From positions 1-42,784 of the forward strand of contig CAILCF010000004.1 of assembly GCA_903832635.1 (NCBI GenBank): 42,784 nt of DNA, in the 5' to 3' direction. Each line of letters opens with the position of its first letter. Position 1 is the stretch's first letter. A program made the translations under genes and the position numbers. This document shows positions 23,512-30,855 of the stretch, in pieces. The notes beneath the pieces were generated by a model that saw nothing but the letters and a program-made list of their open reading frames with translations, made no database searches and was not told the origin of the DNA. Origin of the DNA: an uncultured bacterium. Lineage in GTDB: Bacteria; Patescibacteriota; Saccharimonadia; Saccharimonadales; Saccharimonadaceae.

Positions 23512-23718
23512 CTATTTTTTCTTTGAAACAGTTAGGAACCCATTGCGTGGGTTTTCTTTTACAACACTTCCTGCTGGTAGATCAACTGGGTGACCTTTAG
23601 CATTCTTTTCTACTTTTGCAAAAAAGTAGATTGTTTGTAATTTGCCACCGCGAAGCGTAACTTCGGTGCTGTGCAAGTAATATGTGATACCCTTTGAGTT
23701 TGTGTGCTTGTAAGCCAT
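23512..23718 (-). CDS. 68-aa conserved-looking basic protein
   Basis: The product MAYKHTNSKGITYYLHSTEV... is basic, probably beta (VTLRGGKLQTIYFFAK), and ends in KENPRNGFLTVSKKK. I recall similar short proteins in Saccharibacteria and other CPR genomes, without assigned function. The ATG at 23718 has two ribosome sites upstream on the minus strand: AGGAG four bases before it, and a perfect AGGAGG eight bases earlier. A strong terminator follows. This arrangement suggests high expression. A nucleic-acid or ribosome-associated role is only inferred from charge and expression signals. Confidence 0.7.
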   Translation of the reverse strand: MAYKHTNSKGITYYLHSTEVTLRGGKLQTIYFFAKVEKNAKGHPVDLPAGSVVKENPRNGFLTVSKKK

Positions 23719-23788
23719 AAGACTCCTATTCCTCCTATTAGTACTATACAAGTGTTAGATTACACCAGGGGAGGTGCGGTGTCAACGG

Positions 23789-24409
23789 TTAAATGCTTTT
23801 ATAATGCCGTCTAAGCATTAGCCTTAAGATAACAACACCTACAAAACGGGCAAATATCATTATCAAAATTACTACACATACCAGCATAGACCAGCCTGCA
23901 AAATCAGGCGACCAAAGTGGTGATGCGAAACTATACATGTATGGGCCGGAAGGCAGATTGACAGTATCATTAAGACTTTCCCCGGATGGATATTTAGCCA
24001 GTTCATTAACCGTACACTGCACATACGCCGGTGACCAGCTGTGGTAGCGCGGGGCACAAACCTGTTGAGCTTTGACATAAATATTGCCATTTGGTCCATT
24101 TGATTGTTTTTCAATCAAAGCTTGTTTATCACGATTATATGTTGCTGTCAGGGTTACCTTACCCATATCGGTATTCATATGCGACGAGACGTAGCGCTGT
24201 AAGTCATACAGCCGGTTTTGGGTTGTGGCATTATCCCCAACTTTGTCAGCTGTATAAACGGCCTCGCGACGCTGTACCATGCCAATATTATTTAAACGCA
24301 AAAATGTAGCTGATACGAAACCGAAAAGTATCAAAATAATCACCAGTTGCCACGTTTTTATCCGTTGCAGCTGGCCGAGACTTCTCTTGACGTGTTTTTT
24401 ATTAGCCAC
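23789..24409 (-). CDS. Two-helix membrane protein, unknown
   Basis: The 206-aa product starts with GTG (weak AAGGTGGGG ribosome site). A basic cytoplasmic N terminus leads to a first helix (WQLVIILILFGFVSATFL). About 120 external residues follow, with two cysteines (QVCAPRY and VQCTVNEL), and then a second helix near the end (MLVCVVILIMIFARFVGVVIL) with a basic tail. The outside domain between two helices could sense or scaffold envelope components. It is divergent from murC with about 90 bases between, but no functional link is shown. Not recognised. Confidence 0.7.
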   Translation of the reverse strand: MANKKHVKRSLGQLQRIKTWQLVIILILFGFVSATFLRLNNIGMVQRREAVYTADKVGDNATTQNRLYDLQRYVSSHMNTDMGKVTLTATYNRDKQALIEKQSNGPNGNIYVKAQQVCAPRYHSWSPAYVQCTVNELAKYPSGESLNDTVNLPSGPYMYSFASPLWSPDFAGWSMLVCVVILIMIFARFVGVVILRLMLRRHYKSI

Positions 24410-24489
24410 TTAGGGACCCCACCTTAATTGTTAAAACTAGTATAACATTTTACTTGCGATAGACTAATCAACTACGGAGTGTTATAGGC

Positions 24490-24495
24490 TATACT
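24490..24495 (+). promoter_or_regulatory. -10 box of murC
   Basis: TATACT ends six bases before the ATG at 24502. No clear -35 is seen. Confidence 0.55.
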
Positions 24496-24501
24496 AGATT
24501 C

Positions 24502-25746
24502 ATGAATATCTACTTTTCAGGTATCGGCGGTGTCGGTATCGGGCCATTGGCCGAAATTGCTATTGATGCCGGCTATGGCGTCACCGGTTCCGACCCGGCA
24601 AGTACCCCAATAACAAAATTGTTAGACGCAAGGGGTGTTGTTATTAGCAATAACCAAGATGGGACATTTTTAGAAGCTTGCCATGCCGAAAAACCGATTG
24701 ACTGGTTTATTTACACCTCGGCATTACCCGAAACTCATCCGGAACTAACCCGGGCACAAGAACTGGGAATAAAAACCGCTAAACGCGATGAATTGATTGC
24801 CTTCATAATCGATGATAAAAAATTGAAACTAATTGCTGTCGCCGGTACTCACGGAAAAACCACAGTTACAGGCATGTTGATTTGGGCTATGACACAACTA
24901 AATATTCCTATTAGCTATTCGATTGGAACAACTATTAATTTCGGCCCAAGTGGTAAATTAGATTCAACCAGTGAATATTTTGTCTATGAGTGTGACGAGT
25001 TTGATAGAAATTTTCTTCATTTTAAACCCTACCTGTCATTAATAACTTCGGTCGACTATGACCACCCTGATACTTACCCGACAATATTTGAGTATTTGGA
25101 TGCGTTCCACCAATTTGCGAAAAGTAGTAGTCAGATTATCACTTGGAACGACCAGCATAGCGAACTCTTTAGTGGTGTTCCGGGAGTGACTTTATTAAAT
25201 CCATCGGAAATAAACGGCCTGTCAGCCTATGGCCAGCATAATCGAAGGAATATTACTCTTGTTCAAGCCGGTCTAAAACAATTGGGCTTTTCAGAAAATA
25301 CCGACGCAATCCTAACTAGTTTTCCAGGAACGAACCGACGATTCGAAAAATTGGCCGATAATTTATATAGTGACTATGGTCATCATCCGGTTGAAATTGC
25401 TGCAACTTTACAAATGGCAAGGGAGTTATCAGACCACGTCGTTTTGGTCTACCAACCTCATCAAAACATTCGACAATATATGATTCGCGACCTTTACAGC
25501 GATCAATTTGAACCGGCCGAGACAGTCTATTGGTTGCCAACCTATTTATCGCGCGAAGACCCGAACCTTAGGGTACTTAGCCCCGAAGAATTAATCAAAA
25601 ACATTACAAATAAAGACATTATTGAAGTAGCAGACCTAAATGATGAGCTTTGGGGTAATATTGAAAAAGCTCGGGCAGATGGAAAATTAGTAATCTGTAT
25701 GGGTGCTGGAACGATTGATAGCTGGGTAAGAGGAAAACTAGCTTAA
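24502..25746 (+). CDS. murC: UDP-N-acetylmuramate--L-alanine ligase (MurC)
   Basis: MurC is the ATP-dependent ligase that adds L-Ala to UDP-MurNAc, the first amino acid of the peptidoglycan stem peptide. The 414-aa product has the N-terminal UDP-binding motif FSGIGGVGIGPLAE and SDPASTPITKLL. The Mur ligase P-loop reads AGTHGKTTVTGML. Further blocks are YECDEFDRNFL, DYDHPDTYP, YSDYGHHPVEIAAT and VYQPHQNIR, the last two typical of MurC and the related Mpl ligase. It is about 40-60 residues shorter than standard MurC. Mpl is an alternative. Leaderless start. Confidence 0.85.
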   Translation: MNIYFSGIGGVGIGPLAEIAIDAGYGVTGSDPASTPITKLLDARGVVISNNQDGTFLEACHAEKPIDWFIYTSALPETHPELTRAQELGIKTAKRDELIAFIIDDKKLKLIAVAGTHGKTTVTGMLIWAMTQLNIPISYSIGTTINFGPSGKLDSTSEYFVYECDEFDRNFLHFKPYLSLITSVDYDHPDTYPTIFEYLDAFHQFAKSSSQIITWNDQHSELFSGVPGVTLLNPSEINGLSAYGQHNRRNITLVQAGLKQLGFSENTDAILTSFPGTNRRFEKLADNLYSDYGHHPVEIAATLQMARELSDHVVLVYQPHQNIRQYMIRDLYSDQFEPAETVYWLPTYLSREDPNLRVLSPEELIKNITNKDIIEVADLNDELWGNIEKARADGKLVICMGAGTIDSWVRGKLA

Positions 25747-25750
25747 ATTA

Positions 25751-26122
25751 CTAGTTGGAAGTATCACTTATCCCTAAAGCTGCAGGGTCAAGTGGAGAAC
25801 CGCCAAAAGCATCAACGCCTACGATTTTTTGAGCCTGCTTGTTTAATAAAGCCTTGAAATCATCGATAACACCCTTGTTCATTGGTCCATTAGCCGGATA
25901 ATTTTGGAAATCACTATCTGATGTATCAACTTTTGAACGCACACTGACATAACCGGGACGACTAAGGTCAAGTTGAGCTGCCCCGCTACTGTTGTACATT
26001 TGCATACTGACATAAATTACGACAGCTGATATCAAAATTGAACTTGTTATAAAAATCAAAAAACTATGTTTGCCGATAAATGACCTTGCGTCGACTACGG
26101 CTTCGTTTAATTTATCTTCCAT
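25751..26122 (-). CDS. Single-pass membrane protein, partner of the 26124 gene
   Basis: The 123-aa product has a cytoplasmic N terminus (MEDKLNEAVVDARSFIG), one helix (LIFITSSILISAVVIYVSMQ), and an external hydrophilic domain ending in DPAALGISDTSN. The start at 26122 is one base after the stop of the preceding gene, implying coupled translation. The longest frame would begin 18 codons earlier, inside that gene. It converges on murC with only four bases between. No family is recognised; it probably works with the secreted protein encoded upstream. Confidence 0.7.
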   Translation of the reverse strand: MEDKLNEAVVDARSFIGKHSFLIFITSSILISAVVIYVSMQMYNSSGAAQLDLSRPGYVSVRSKVDTSDSDFQNYPANGPMNKGVIDDFKALLNKQAQKIVGVDAFGGSPLDPAALGISDTSN

Positions 26123-26123
26123 A

Positions 26124-26678
26124 CTAACGAGTCGTTCCTTCCAGCGAAAGTAAATAGTCGCTTTCAAACTGGTCAAGAGTAGATTGATAGTGTGTGATTG
26201 ATTGGTTCAAACTTTGGATGTCAATATGTACTCTGTCCCTATATGTACGCGCCGAAGATATGGCATTATAAAACGATGTTGGATGATTTTGGCAGTCGAT
26301 ATTAATCGATGCCGACAACTGCTGTTCGTAAGATTGGTAATCATTCCTAAAATTGTCTAATAATGCATTGTAATTTTTTGTTGCAGACAACAAACTGTTG
26401 TTATTCAAATTATTATTTTCAACTCGGCCGTTAAAACCATTCATCAATTTTATTGATATCGATTCGTACAATTGCCCCATATTTACTCTTAAAAGCGCAT
26501 CGCTGGCATGTAATTGATTCAAAGTACCTTTCAACTGTACACAGTTGTTTTTAACCAGTTGGATTTGGGTATCGGTCGGTTGGTCGCTCTGGGCGGAAGC
26601 AATTTTCATAAAGGCTACCCCGCAAATAAGCACGGCTGTAATAAACCCGGTCAAGACTACCTTTTTAGTAATTTTCAT
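26124..26678 (-). CDS. Secreted helical protein, unknown
   Basis: The 184-aa product has a signal peptide (VVLTGFITAVLICGVAFMKIASA followed by QSDQ; basic start, AxA end). The mature part is predicted helical (LLDNFRNDYQSYEQQLSAS; RVHIDIQSLNQSITHY) with two cysteines (NNCVQL and IDCQNH). The ribosome site GGAAGG lies close to the ATG. It forms an operon with the single-pass protein just downstream. The pattern of a coiled-coil exported protein plus a bitopic protein also occurs at 12587-13808 in the reverse order. Function is unknown. Confidence 0.7.
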   Translation of the reverse strand: MKITKKVVLTGFITAVLICGVAFMKIASAQSDQPTDTQIQLVKNNCVQLKGTLNQLHASDALLRVNMGQLYESISIKLMNGFNGRVENNNLNNNSLLSATKNYNALLDNFRNDYQSYEQQLSASINIDCQNHPTSFYNAISSARTYRDRVHIDIQSLNQSITHYQSTLDQFESDYLLSLEGTTR

Positions 26679-26731
26679 ACCTTCCTATTATCTAACGTCA
26701 AGGCCTGTTTGGTCAAATCACTTAGACAACA

Positions 26732-27199
26732 TCATATGTTTAGATTCATATTTTTTAATTGGTCGAGGTTCAGACTAGGTGTCGAGCCCCCAGTACCCTG
26801 TTGCAACAATTTTTCAATACCACCACTATGCATTAACTGATCGACTGCAAAATAAACCGAAACGCCGGTCATTGCAATCAGTAGAATCAATACAAAACCA
26901 AAAATTAGCGTGTAATTGTTTGCGAACCTTTTGTATCTGGCATATTCTAACATTTCATTTCCTTGCTTGTCCCGCATACTTCCCGACATAACCATCGTCA
27001 AATCGATTATCGCCCAGATACCAAAACCTCCAAATGTCAGCATTTTTAATAGCCCTGTCCAATATTTACCCAAATAAAACCTATCAACACCGAAAATCCC
27101 CCACATGAAACTTAGGAAAAACACGGCTAGAAAATGCCGTTGTTTGTTTGCAACCGGCTTTAGCACGGTTTGAACAGCAATTTGAGGTGTTTCTTCCAT
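26732..27199 (-). CDS. TM2-domain membrane protein
   Basis: The 155-aa product contains the TM2 domain. AVFFLSFMWGIFGVDRFYLG and KYWTGLLKMLTFGGFGIWAIID form the two helices, with the family's conserved GxDRFYLG turn. A third helix follows (NYTLIFGFVLILLIAMTGV), and then a Gly-rich tail with QQGTGGSTPSLNL. TM2 proteins are widespread but mostly without defined function. It lies five bases downstream of aspS on the same strand, which suggests co-transcription. Confidence 0.85.
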   Translation of the reverse strand: MEETPQIAVQTVLKPVANKQRHFLAVFFLSFMWGIFGVDRFYLGKYWTGLLKMLTFGGFGIWAIIDLTMVMSGSMRDKQGNEMLEYARYKRFANNYTLIFGFVLILLIAMTGVSVYFAVDQLMHSGGIEKLLQQGTGGSTPSLNLDQLKNMNLNI

Positions 27200-27204
27200 C
27201 GTAA

Positions 27205-28521
27205 TTAAGGTGTCAACCGATTAATATCGCGTGGGAATAGACAGGCCTCTTTTACATTAGCCAGGCCGATAACCCTTTGTGTTAGACGATCAATTCCAAA
27301 TCCGCAACCACCATGAACAGGCAACCCGTATTTAAATGCCTGAAGATAATATTTAAAGCCTTCGTGTTCAATGTCCAATCCGGCATTTTTCATCTGTTCA
27401 ATCATCTTTTCGTAGTTGTTTTCACGCAGAGGAACGGTGGCAAGTTCAGTACCACGAAATATCAAATCACCCCATAAAACCGTACCGTCGGCTATGTCTA
27501 GTTTATGATAAAATTTTGCGGCTTCGATTGGGAATCTGATGGCATAGACCAGGTCAGTCCCCAACTGTTTTTTGGCGTATTCGCTAATCCAGCGTTCTTC
27601 GTCCGGCGTTAAATCTTTTTCGTGAGTCGTATCAGTTTTGGTAGCATCGCTGTACATACGGTGAATATCGGCAATTGTGAACCTTGGAACCTTGCCGTCT
27701 TCGGTTAGTTTAAGTTCTGGTGCATTCAAACTTTTTAAGCTGCCGGCATGTTCGGTATAGACTCTTTTCAGTACGTATGACGTCATGTCGCCAACCATAT
27801 CTAGGATCTCGTCATGACCACTTACAAATCCCATTTCGATATCCAGCATCGTCAGTTCAGTCAGATGCCTGGTCGTAGCACTTGGTTCTGCCCGATAAGA
27901 ATGCGCGATTTCATAAACACGCTCGAAGGCTCCGACCATGATTTGCTTGTAAAATTGAGGACTTTGCGCCAATGTAGCAACTTTACCAAAATATTCCAAT
28001 TTGAACACCTCGGAACCGCCTTCGGTTGGTTCAGCCAGTAGTTTCGGGGTATCGATTTCGATAAATTCATTTTCCCGCAGGAAATCTCGGATATATTGCG
28101 TCAAGTCAGCCCTAATCCTAAAAATCTTTTGTTCGCGGATATTGCGAATATTAAGAACTCGATTCTCAAACAATGTGTCTAAATGTTCGGATTTATGAGA
28201 AATGGGTTTATCGACTTCGATTGGCGGTTCATCCCACACTGGTACCAATACTTCGACGCTGACTTCGTGAAGTTCAGCACCACCCGGAGACCGTTCATCA
28301 GCCACGACATTGCCGGTCAAAGATAACACTGTGCCGGTTTGCAAGCCACGAAGTTTTTCAAGTTGGTCCTTGTTGTCGATTAGAGTTTGAATTAGACCGC
28401 TGCGATCACGAACTGTAATAAAGTTTAATCCACCAAGTAACCGTTTTTTATGTAGCCATCCGCTGATTGTTACAGTCTCGCCGGCTTTTGATGCTAATTC
28501 TCGCGCTAGTGTTCGTGTCAT
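27205..28521 (-). CDS. aspS: Aspartyl-tRNA synthetase, archaeal type
   Basis: The 438-aa protein is a class IIb synthetase with an N-terminal OB-fold anticodon domain (ISGWLHKKRLLGGLNFITVRD) and a catalytic core. Core motifs include EIDTPKLLAEPTEGGSEVF, AQSPQFYKQIMV, RAEPSATTRHLTE and the C-terminal GFGIDRLT. Its length and the absence of the large GAD insertion mark the archaeal/eukaryotic form, not the roughly 590-aa bacterial form. Such enzymes are often non-discriminating and then need GatCAB to make Asn-tRNA. This form is common in Candidate Phyla Radiation genomes. A ribosome site AAGGAT precedes the start. Confidence 0.93.
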   Translation of the reverse strand: MTRTLARELASKAGETVTISGWLHKKRLLGGLNFITVRDRSGLIQTLIDNKDQLEKLRGLQTGTVLSLTGNVVADERSPGGAELHEVSVEVLVPVWDEPPIEVDKPISHKSEHLDTLFENRVLNIRNIREQKIFRIRADLTQYIRDFLRENEFIEIDTPKLLAEPTEGGSEVFKLEYFGKVATLAQSPQFYKQIMVGAFERVYEIAHSYRAEPSATTRHLTELTMLDIEMGFVSGHDEILDMVGDMTSYVLKRVYTEHAGSLKSLNAPELKLTEDGKVPRFTIADIHRMYSDATKTDTTHEKDLTPDEERWISEYAKKQLGTDLVYAIRFPIEAAKFYHKLDIADGTVLWGDLIFRGTELATVPLRENNYEKMIEQMKNAGLDIEHEGFKYYLQAFKYGLPVHGGCGFGIDRLTQRVIGLANVKEACLFPRDINRLTP

Positions 28522-28567
28522 AAATTAATCCTTATCCTATTATTCTACTAAACTGATTCCGATATCC

Positions 28568-29587
28568 CTATACTTCCCCTTGTTTTTCAGATTGATTATT
28601 GCCATGAGGCCGACGCATCGCAACTGCACGCAAGTTGTCGTGATTATCAAACTCATCAACAATTTTTCGACCGATTAAAGCTTCAATAACATCAGTCAGT
28701 GTCAGCAAACCGACCGTTTGGCGGTCTTCATTAATAACGATTAAAAGATAGTGTCTGGTACTTAGAAACTCCGTTAACGCGTGTTGTAAAGTTTGATTTT
28801 GGTGAATGTAATAAACTTTCGGCTCCATAAGCTTTTCAGCGGTTGTAGAACGTTTAATATCCAACGCCAAGAGTCCCTCAAGATGTAAAATACCGACAAT
28901 ATGATTAATGTCACTCGAAATGACTGGCAGTTTAGTAAACCCGGTTTGATGCAAATCATTCAGTGTCAACGGTCCTAAAAATTCCGATTTTTTAACACTG
29001 GCAATCGAGTCTACGGGCGTCATGACTTTTCGAACCAATTGGTCATTAAACGACAAACTATTGACAATTAGTTTTTTCTCTTCGGGTGTCAGGACTCCAT
29101 CAGACTCGGCTACCAGATGTTGCAACTCTTGGCGCGAGTCAATGTGCAGTACATGTAATCCGGTGCTCATTGGGGCGCTACGTAGAAATTTAACCAAAAG
29201 GGGTGCTTTTTTAATGAATTTAAGAACGTATTTTTCGCAACGGATATATAATTTTTGAGCCATTTTTTTAATAATGCCAAGCCTTGCAATTGAGCCATAA
29301 ACAAGTGCTACAACGAATGCCATAAAAATACCAAAATAAAACCCAAAGGCAAGTTCGGCCAAAATAAAGACTATAACTTGCATGATGGCAATTAACACCC
29401 GTTGTAAAGATATAACATCGCCTAGCATCTTTTCGCGTTCAAGGGCTTTTTCGGCATAGCTGTCACCAATACCGGCTCGACGCTCAAGTTCAAATATATT
29501 CAATGTGCTGTGATGCGGTCTGATTGCCGCCAGAATCAATAGCAAGATAAACGCTAGTACGGTTAAAATTAGTAGATAGATTGACAT
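28568..29587 (-). CDS. Membrane protein with CBS-domain pair (CorC/HlyC-type)
   Basis: The 339-aa product starts with an N-terminal helix and two central helices (IAIMQVIVFILAELAFGFYF; FMAFVVALVYGSIARL), a reduced CNNM/DUF21-like membrane part. Then come the linker ESDGVLTPEEKKLIVNSL, the VRKVMTPVDSI block and two CBS domains (one ending TKLPVISSDINHIVGILHL, one YLLIVINEDRQTVGLLTLTDV). Such proteins are linked to Mg/Co efflux or sensing adenosyl ligands. The usual C-terminal CorC transporter-associated domain is absent. The ATG at 29587 follows GGTGG and is nine bases after TACAAT. Confidence 0.85.
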   Translation of the reverse strand: MSIYLLILTVLAFILLLILAAIRPHHSTLNIFELERRAGIGDSYAEKALEREKMLGDVISLQRVLIAIMQVIVFILAELAFGFYFGIFMAFVVALVYGSIARLGIIKKMAQKLYIRCEKYVLKFIKKAPLLVKFLRSAPMSTGLHVLHIDSRQELQHLVAESDGVLTPEEKKLIVNSLSFNDQLVRKVMTPVDSIASVKKSEFLGPLTLNDLHQTGFTKLPVISSDINHIVGILHLEGLLALDIKRSTTAEKLMEPKVYYIHQNQTLQHALTEFLSTRHYLLIVINEDRQTVGLLTLTDVIEALIGRKIVDEFDNHDNLRAVAMRRPHGNNQSEKQGEV

Positions 29588-29682
29588 TCCACCACTATTG
29601 TAACCCATAATGTAACCTGATTACACTGCCATCCATAATCAGGCTTTGCTATAATAGATTGGTTAATATAAAGGAGTATGTT

Positions 29683-30372
29683 TTGACCAGAAATCGTTGG
29701 ATTATTTTTGTAATTATTGCTGTTGGTGTTTTGGCGCTGATGATCCTCTCTTCAGGTAATTCGGGTATAAATGTCAGTAATGTTGACGTGAACGCCGTAC
29801 AGACAGGAAACAGCCAGAACGGAAATATTGGTGACCATGTCTTTGGCAAAGCTAATAGCAAGGTTACTCTGATTGAATACGGCGACTATCAATGCCCGCC
29901 GTGCGGCGAAATCTACCCTGTCGTTAAATCGATTACTAACAAATATATAAACCAGTTGCAATACGTGTTCCGAAATTTCCCGATTGCCGATTTACACCCT
30001 AACGCCAAAGCCGCAGCTGCCAGCGCCGAGGCTGCCGGTTTACAAGGTAAATATTGGCAAATGCACGATAAATTATACGAAACGCAAAATGACTGGAGTA
30101 GTTTGTCTGCCTCTGATCGAACGAACTTCTTTGATAGTTTGGCAAAAGGTATGGGTCTGGATATAAAAAAGTTTGACGCTGATATGTCGGCCTCTAATGT
30201 AACTTCGAAAATTAATTACGATATCGCACTTGGTAATAAATCTTCCGTTAGTGGAACACCTACATTCTTCCTAAATGGCAAAAAACTGGACACAAAGGCA
30301 TATGGCACACAGGCAACTTTTGAAGAAACGATTAATGCAGAATTGAAAAAAGCCGGAATACCTTTACCTTAA
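29683..30372 (+). CDS. Membrane-anchored DsbA-like thiol oxidoreductase
   Basis: The 229-aa product has an N-terminal anchor (WIIFVIIAVGVLALMIL) and an external thioredoxin-fold domain of the DsbA/BdbD type. Its active site CPPC lies in EYGDYQCPPCGEIYPV, and the cis-Pro region is VSGTPTFFLNG. It probably introduces or isomerises disulfides in exported proteins; several in this window have paired cysteines. The start is a TTG at 29683, with AAGGAG six bases upstream. The ATG at 29678 is out of frame, and the in-frame TTG at 29659 lies before the ribosome site. TATAAT is at 29650-29655. Confidence 0.9.
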   Translation: MTRNRWIIFVIIAVGVLALMILSSGNSGINVSNVDVNAVQTGNSQNGNIGDHVFGKANSKVTLIEYGDYQCPPCGEIYPVVKSITNKYINQLQYVFRNFPIADLHPNAKAAAASAEAAGLQGKYWQMHDKLYETQNDWSSLSASDRTNFFDSLAKGMGLDIKKFDADMSASNVTSKINYDIALGNKSSVSGTPTFFLNGKKLDTKAYGTQATFEETINAELKKAGIPLP

Positions 30373-30402
30373 AAAATAAATCGTCTTGGTAATAATTTAA
30401 CT

Positions 30403-30537
30403 ACGGGTGACGTTCGGTGGGGCAACCCCATGGATTGTTTTTATTGTAATCAATAAAAAAATTTATGGGGTAAACCGTGCGGCAGGACCTGTGGGCAATT
30501 AAAAACACCCCGGTGCCCTGGGGTGTTTTCTTTTTTT
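30403..30537 (+). ncRNA. Candidate structured RNA, copy 2, with terminator
   Basis: The first 21 bases equal those of copy 1 (35-55), and CGGCAGGACC (30480-30489) is also shared. P1 is ACGGGT with ACCTGT, a C-to-T change that keeps G-U pairing. P2 is CGGT/ACCG, and P3 is CCCCAT (30426-30431) with ATGGGG (30465-30470). P3 differs in sequence from copy 1 but keeps the stem. A -10-like TAATAA (30390-30395) lies seven bases upstream of P1, and a strong terminator follows at 30502, so the plus strand is favoured. It is 30 bases after the DsbA-like gene. I do not recognise an Rfam family. Confidence 0.65.
30502..30529 (+). terminator. Bidirectional terminator
   Basis: AAAACACCCC pairs with GGGGTGTTTT around an eight-base loop, followed by CTTTTTTT on the plus strand and TTTTTAATT on the minus strand. 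It serves the structured RNA and, from the other side, the 30-aa gene. Confidence 0.9.
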
Positions 30538-30578
30538 GTATCCGCCGTAAAGCGGATGGATTTTGAGTCAAACGACTC

Positions 30579-30671
30579 TTACTGTGCGATATACAGTTGC
30601 CATTCGGCAGGCACCACATCCACTGCTATCCTTTTGCGCCTTGTAGGCACAAACTCGATGGCTATTGGCAT
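30579..30671 (-). CDS. 30-aa basic peptide with strong promoter
   Basis: The frame encodes MPIAIEFVPTRRKRIAVDVV followed by PAEWQLYIAQ. An AAGGAGT ribosome site lies nine bases before the ATG. A near-perfect promoter (TTGACT, 17 bases, TACTAT) gives a leader of about 75 bases. A small hairpin (ATCCGC/GCGGAT, 30539-30556) and the bidirectional terminator lie downstream. The peptide has an RRKR centre and no membrane helix. It is not recognised. Small size makes the call tentative, but promoter, ribosome site, start, stop and terminator are all in register. Confidence 0.6.
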   Translation of the reverse strand: MPIAIEFVPTRRKRIAVDVVPAEWQLYIAQ

Positions 30672-30752
30672 GTGATTTATACTCCTTGTACTATGTACAG
30701 CCTCACGCTCTTCGACCTTTACAATATAGTTTTGGGGCGAGACACGATAATA

Positions 30753-30781
30753 ATAGTATCAATTTTTGCTGTTGAAGTCAA
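30753..30781 (-). promoter_or_regulatory. Promoter of the 30-aa gene
   Basis: TTGACT (30781-30776) and TACTAT (30758-30753) on the minus strand, exactly 17 bases apart. It is the closest match to the sigma-70 consensus in this gap. Confidence 0.75.
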
Positions 30782-30855
30782 GATAGGCGTTAATTAAAAA
30801 CGCTTGTGCTGATAATTATAGAATACTTTTTAACAGAGCACAAGTACTATTTGCG

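Noticed and set aside
30401-30619. 72-codon minus-strand frame across the structured RNA
   Set aside because: It runs through the terminator and both conserved RNA blocks, lacks a ribosome site and overlaps the better 30-aa frame in another phase.
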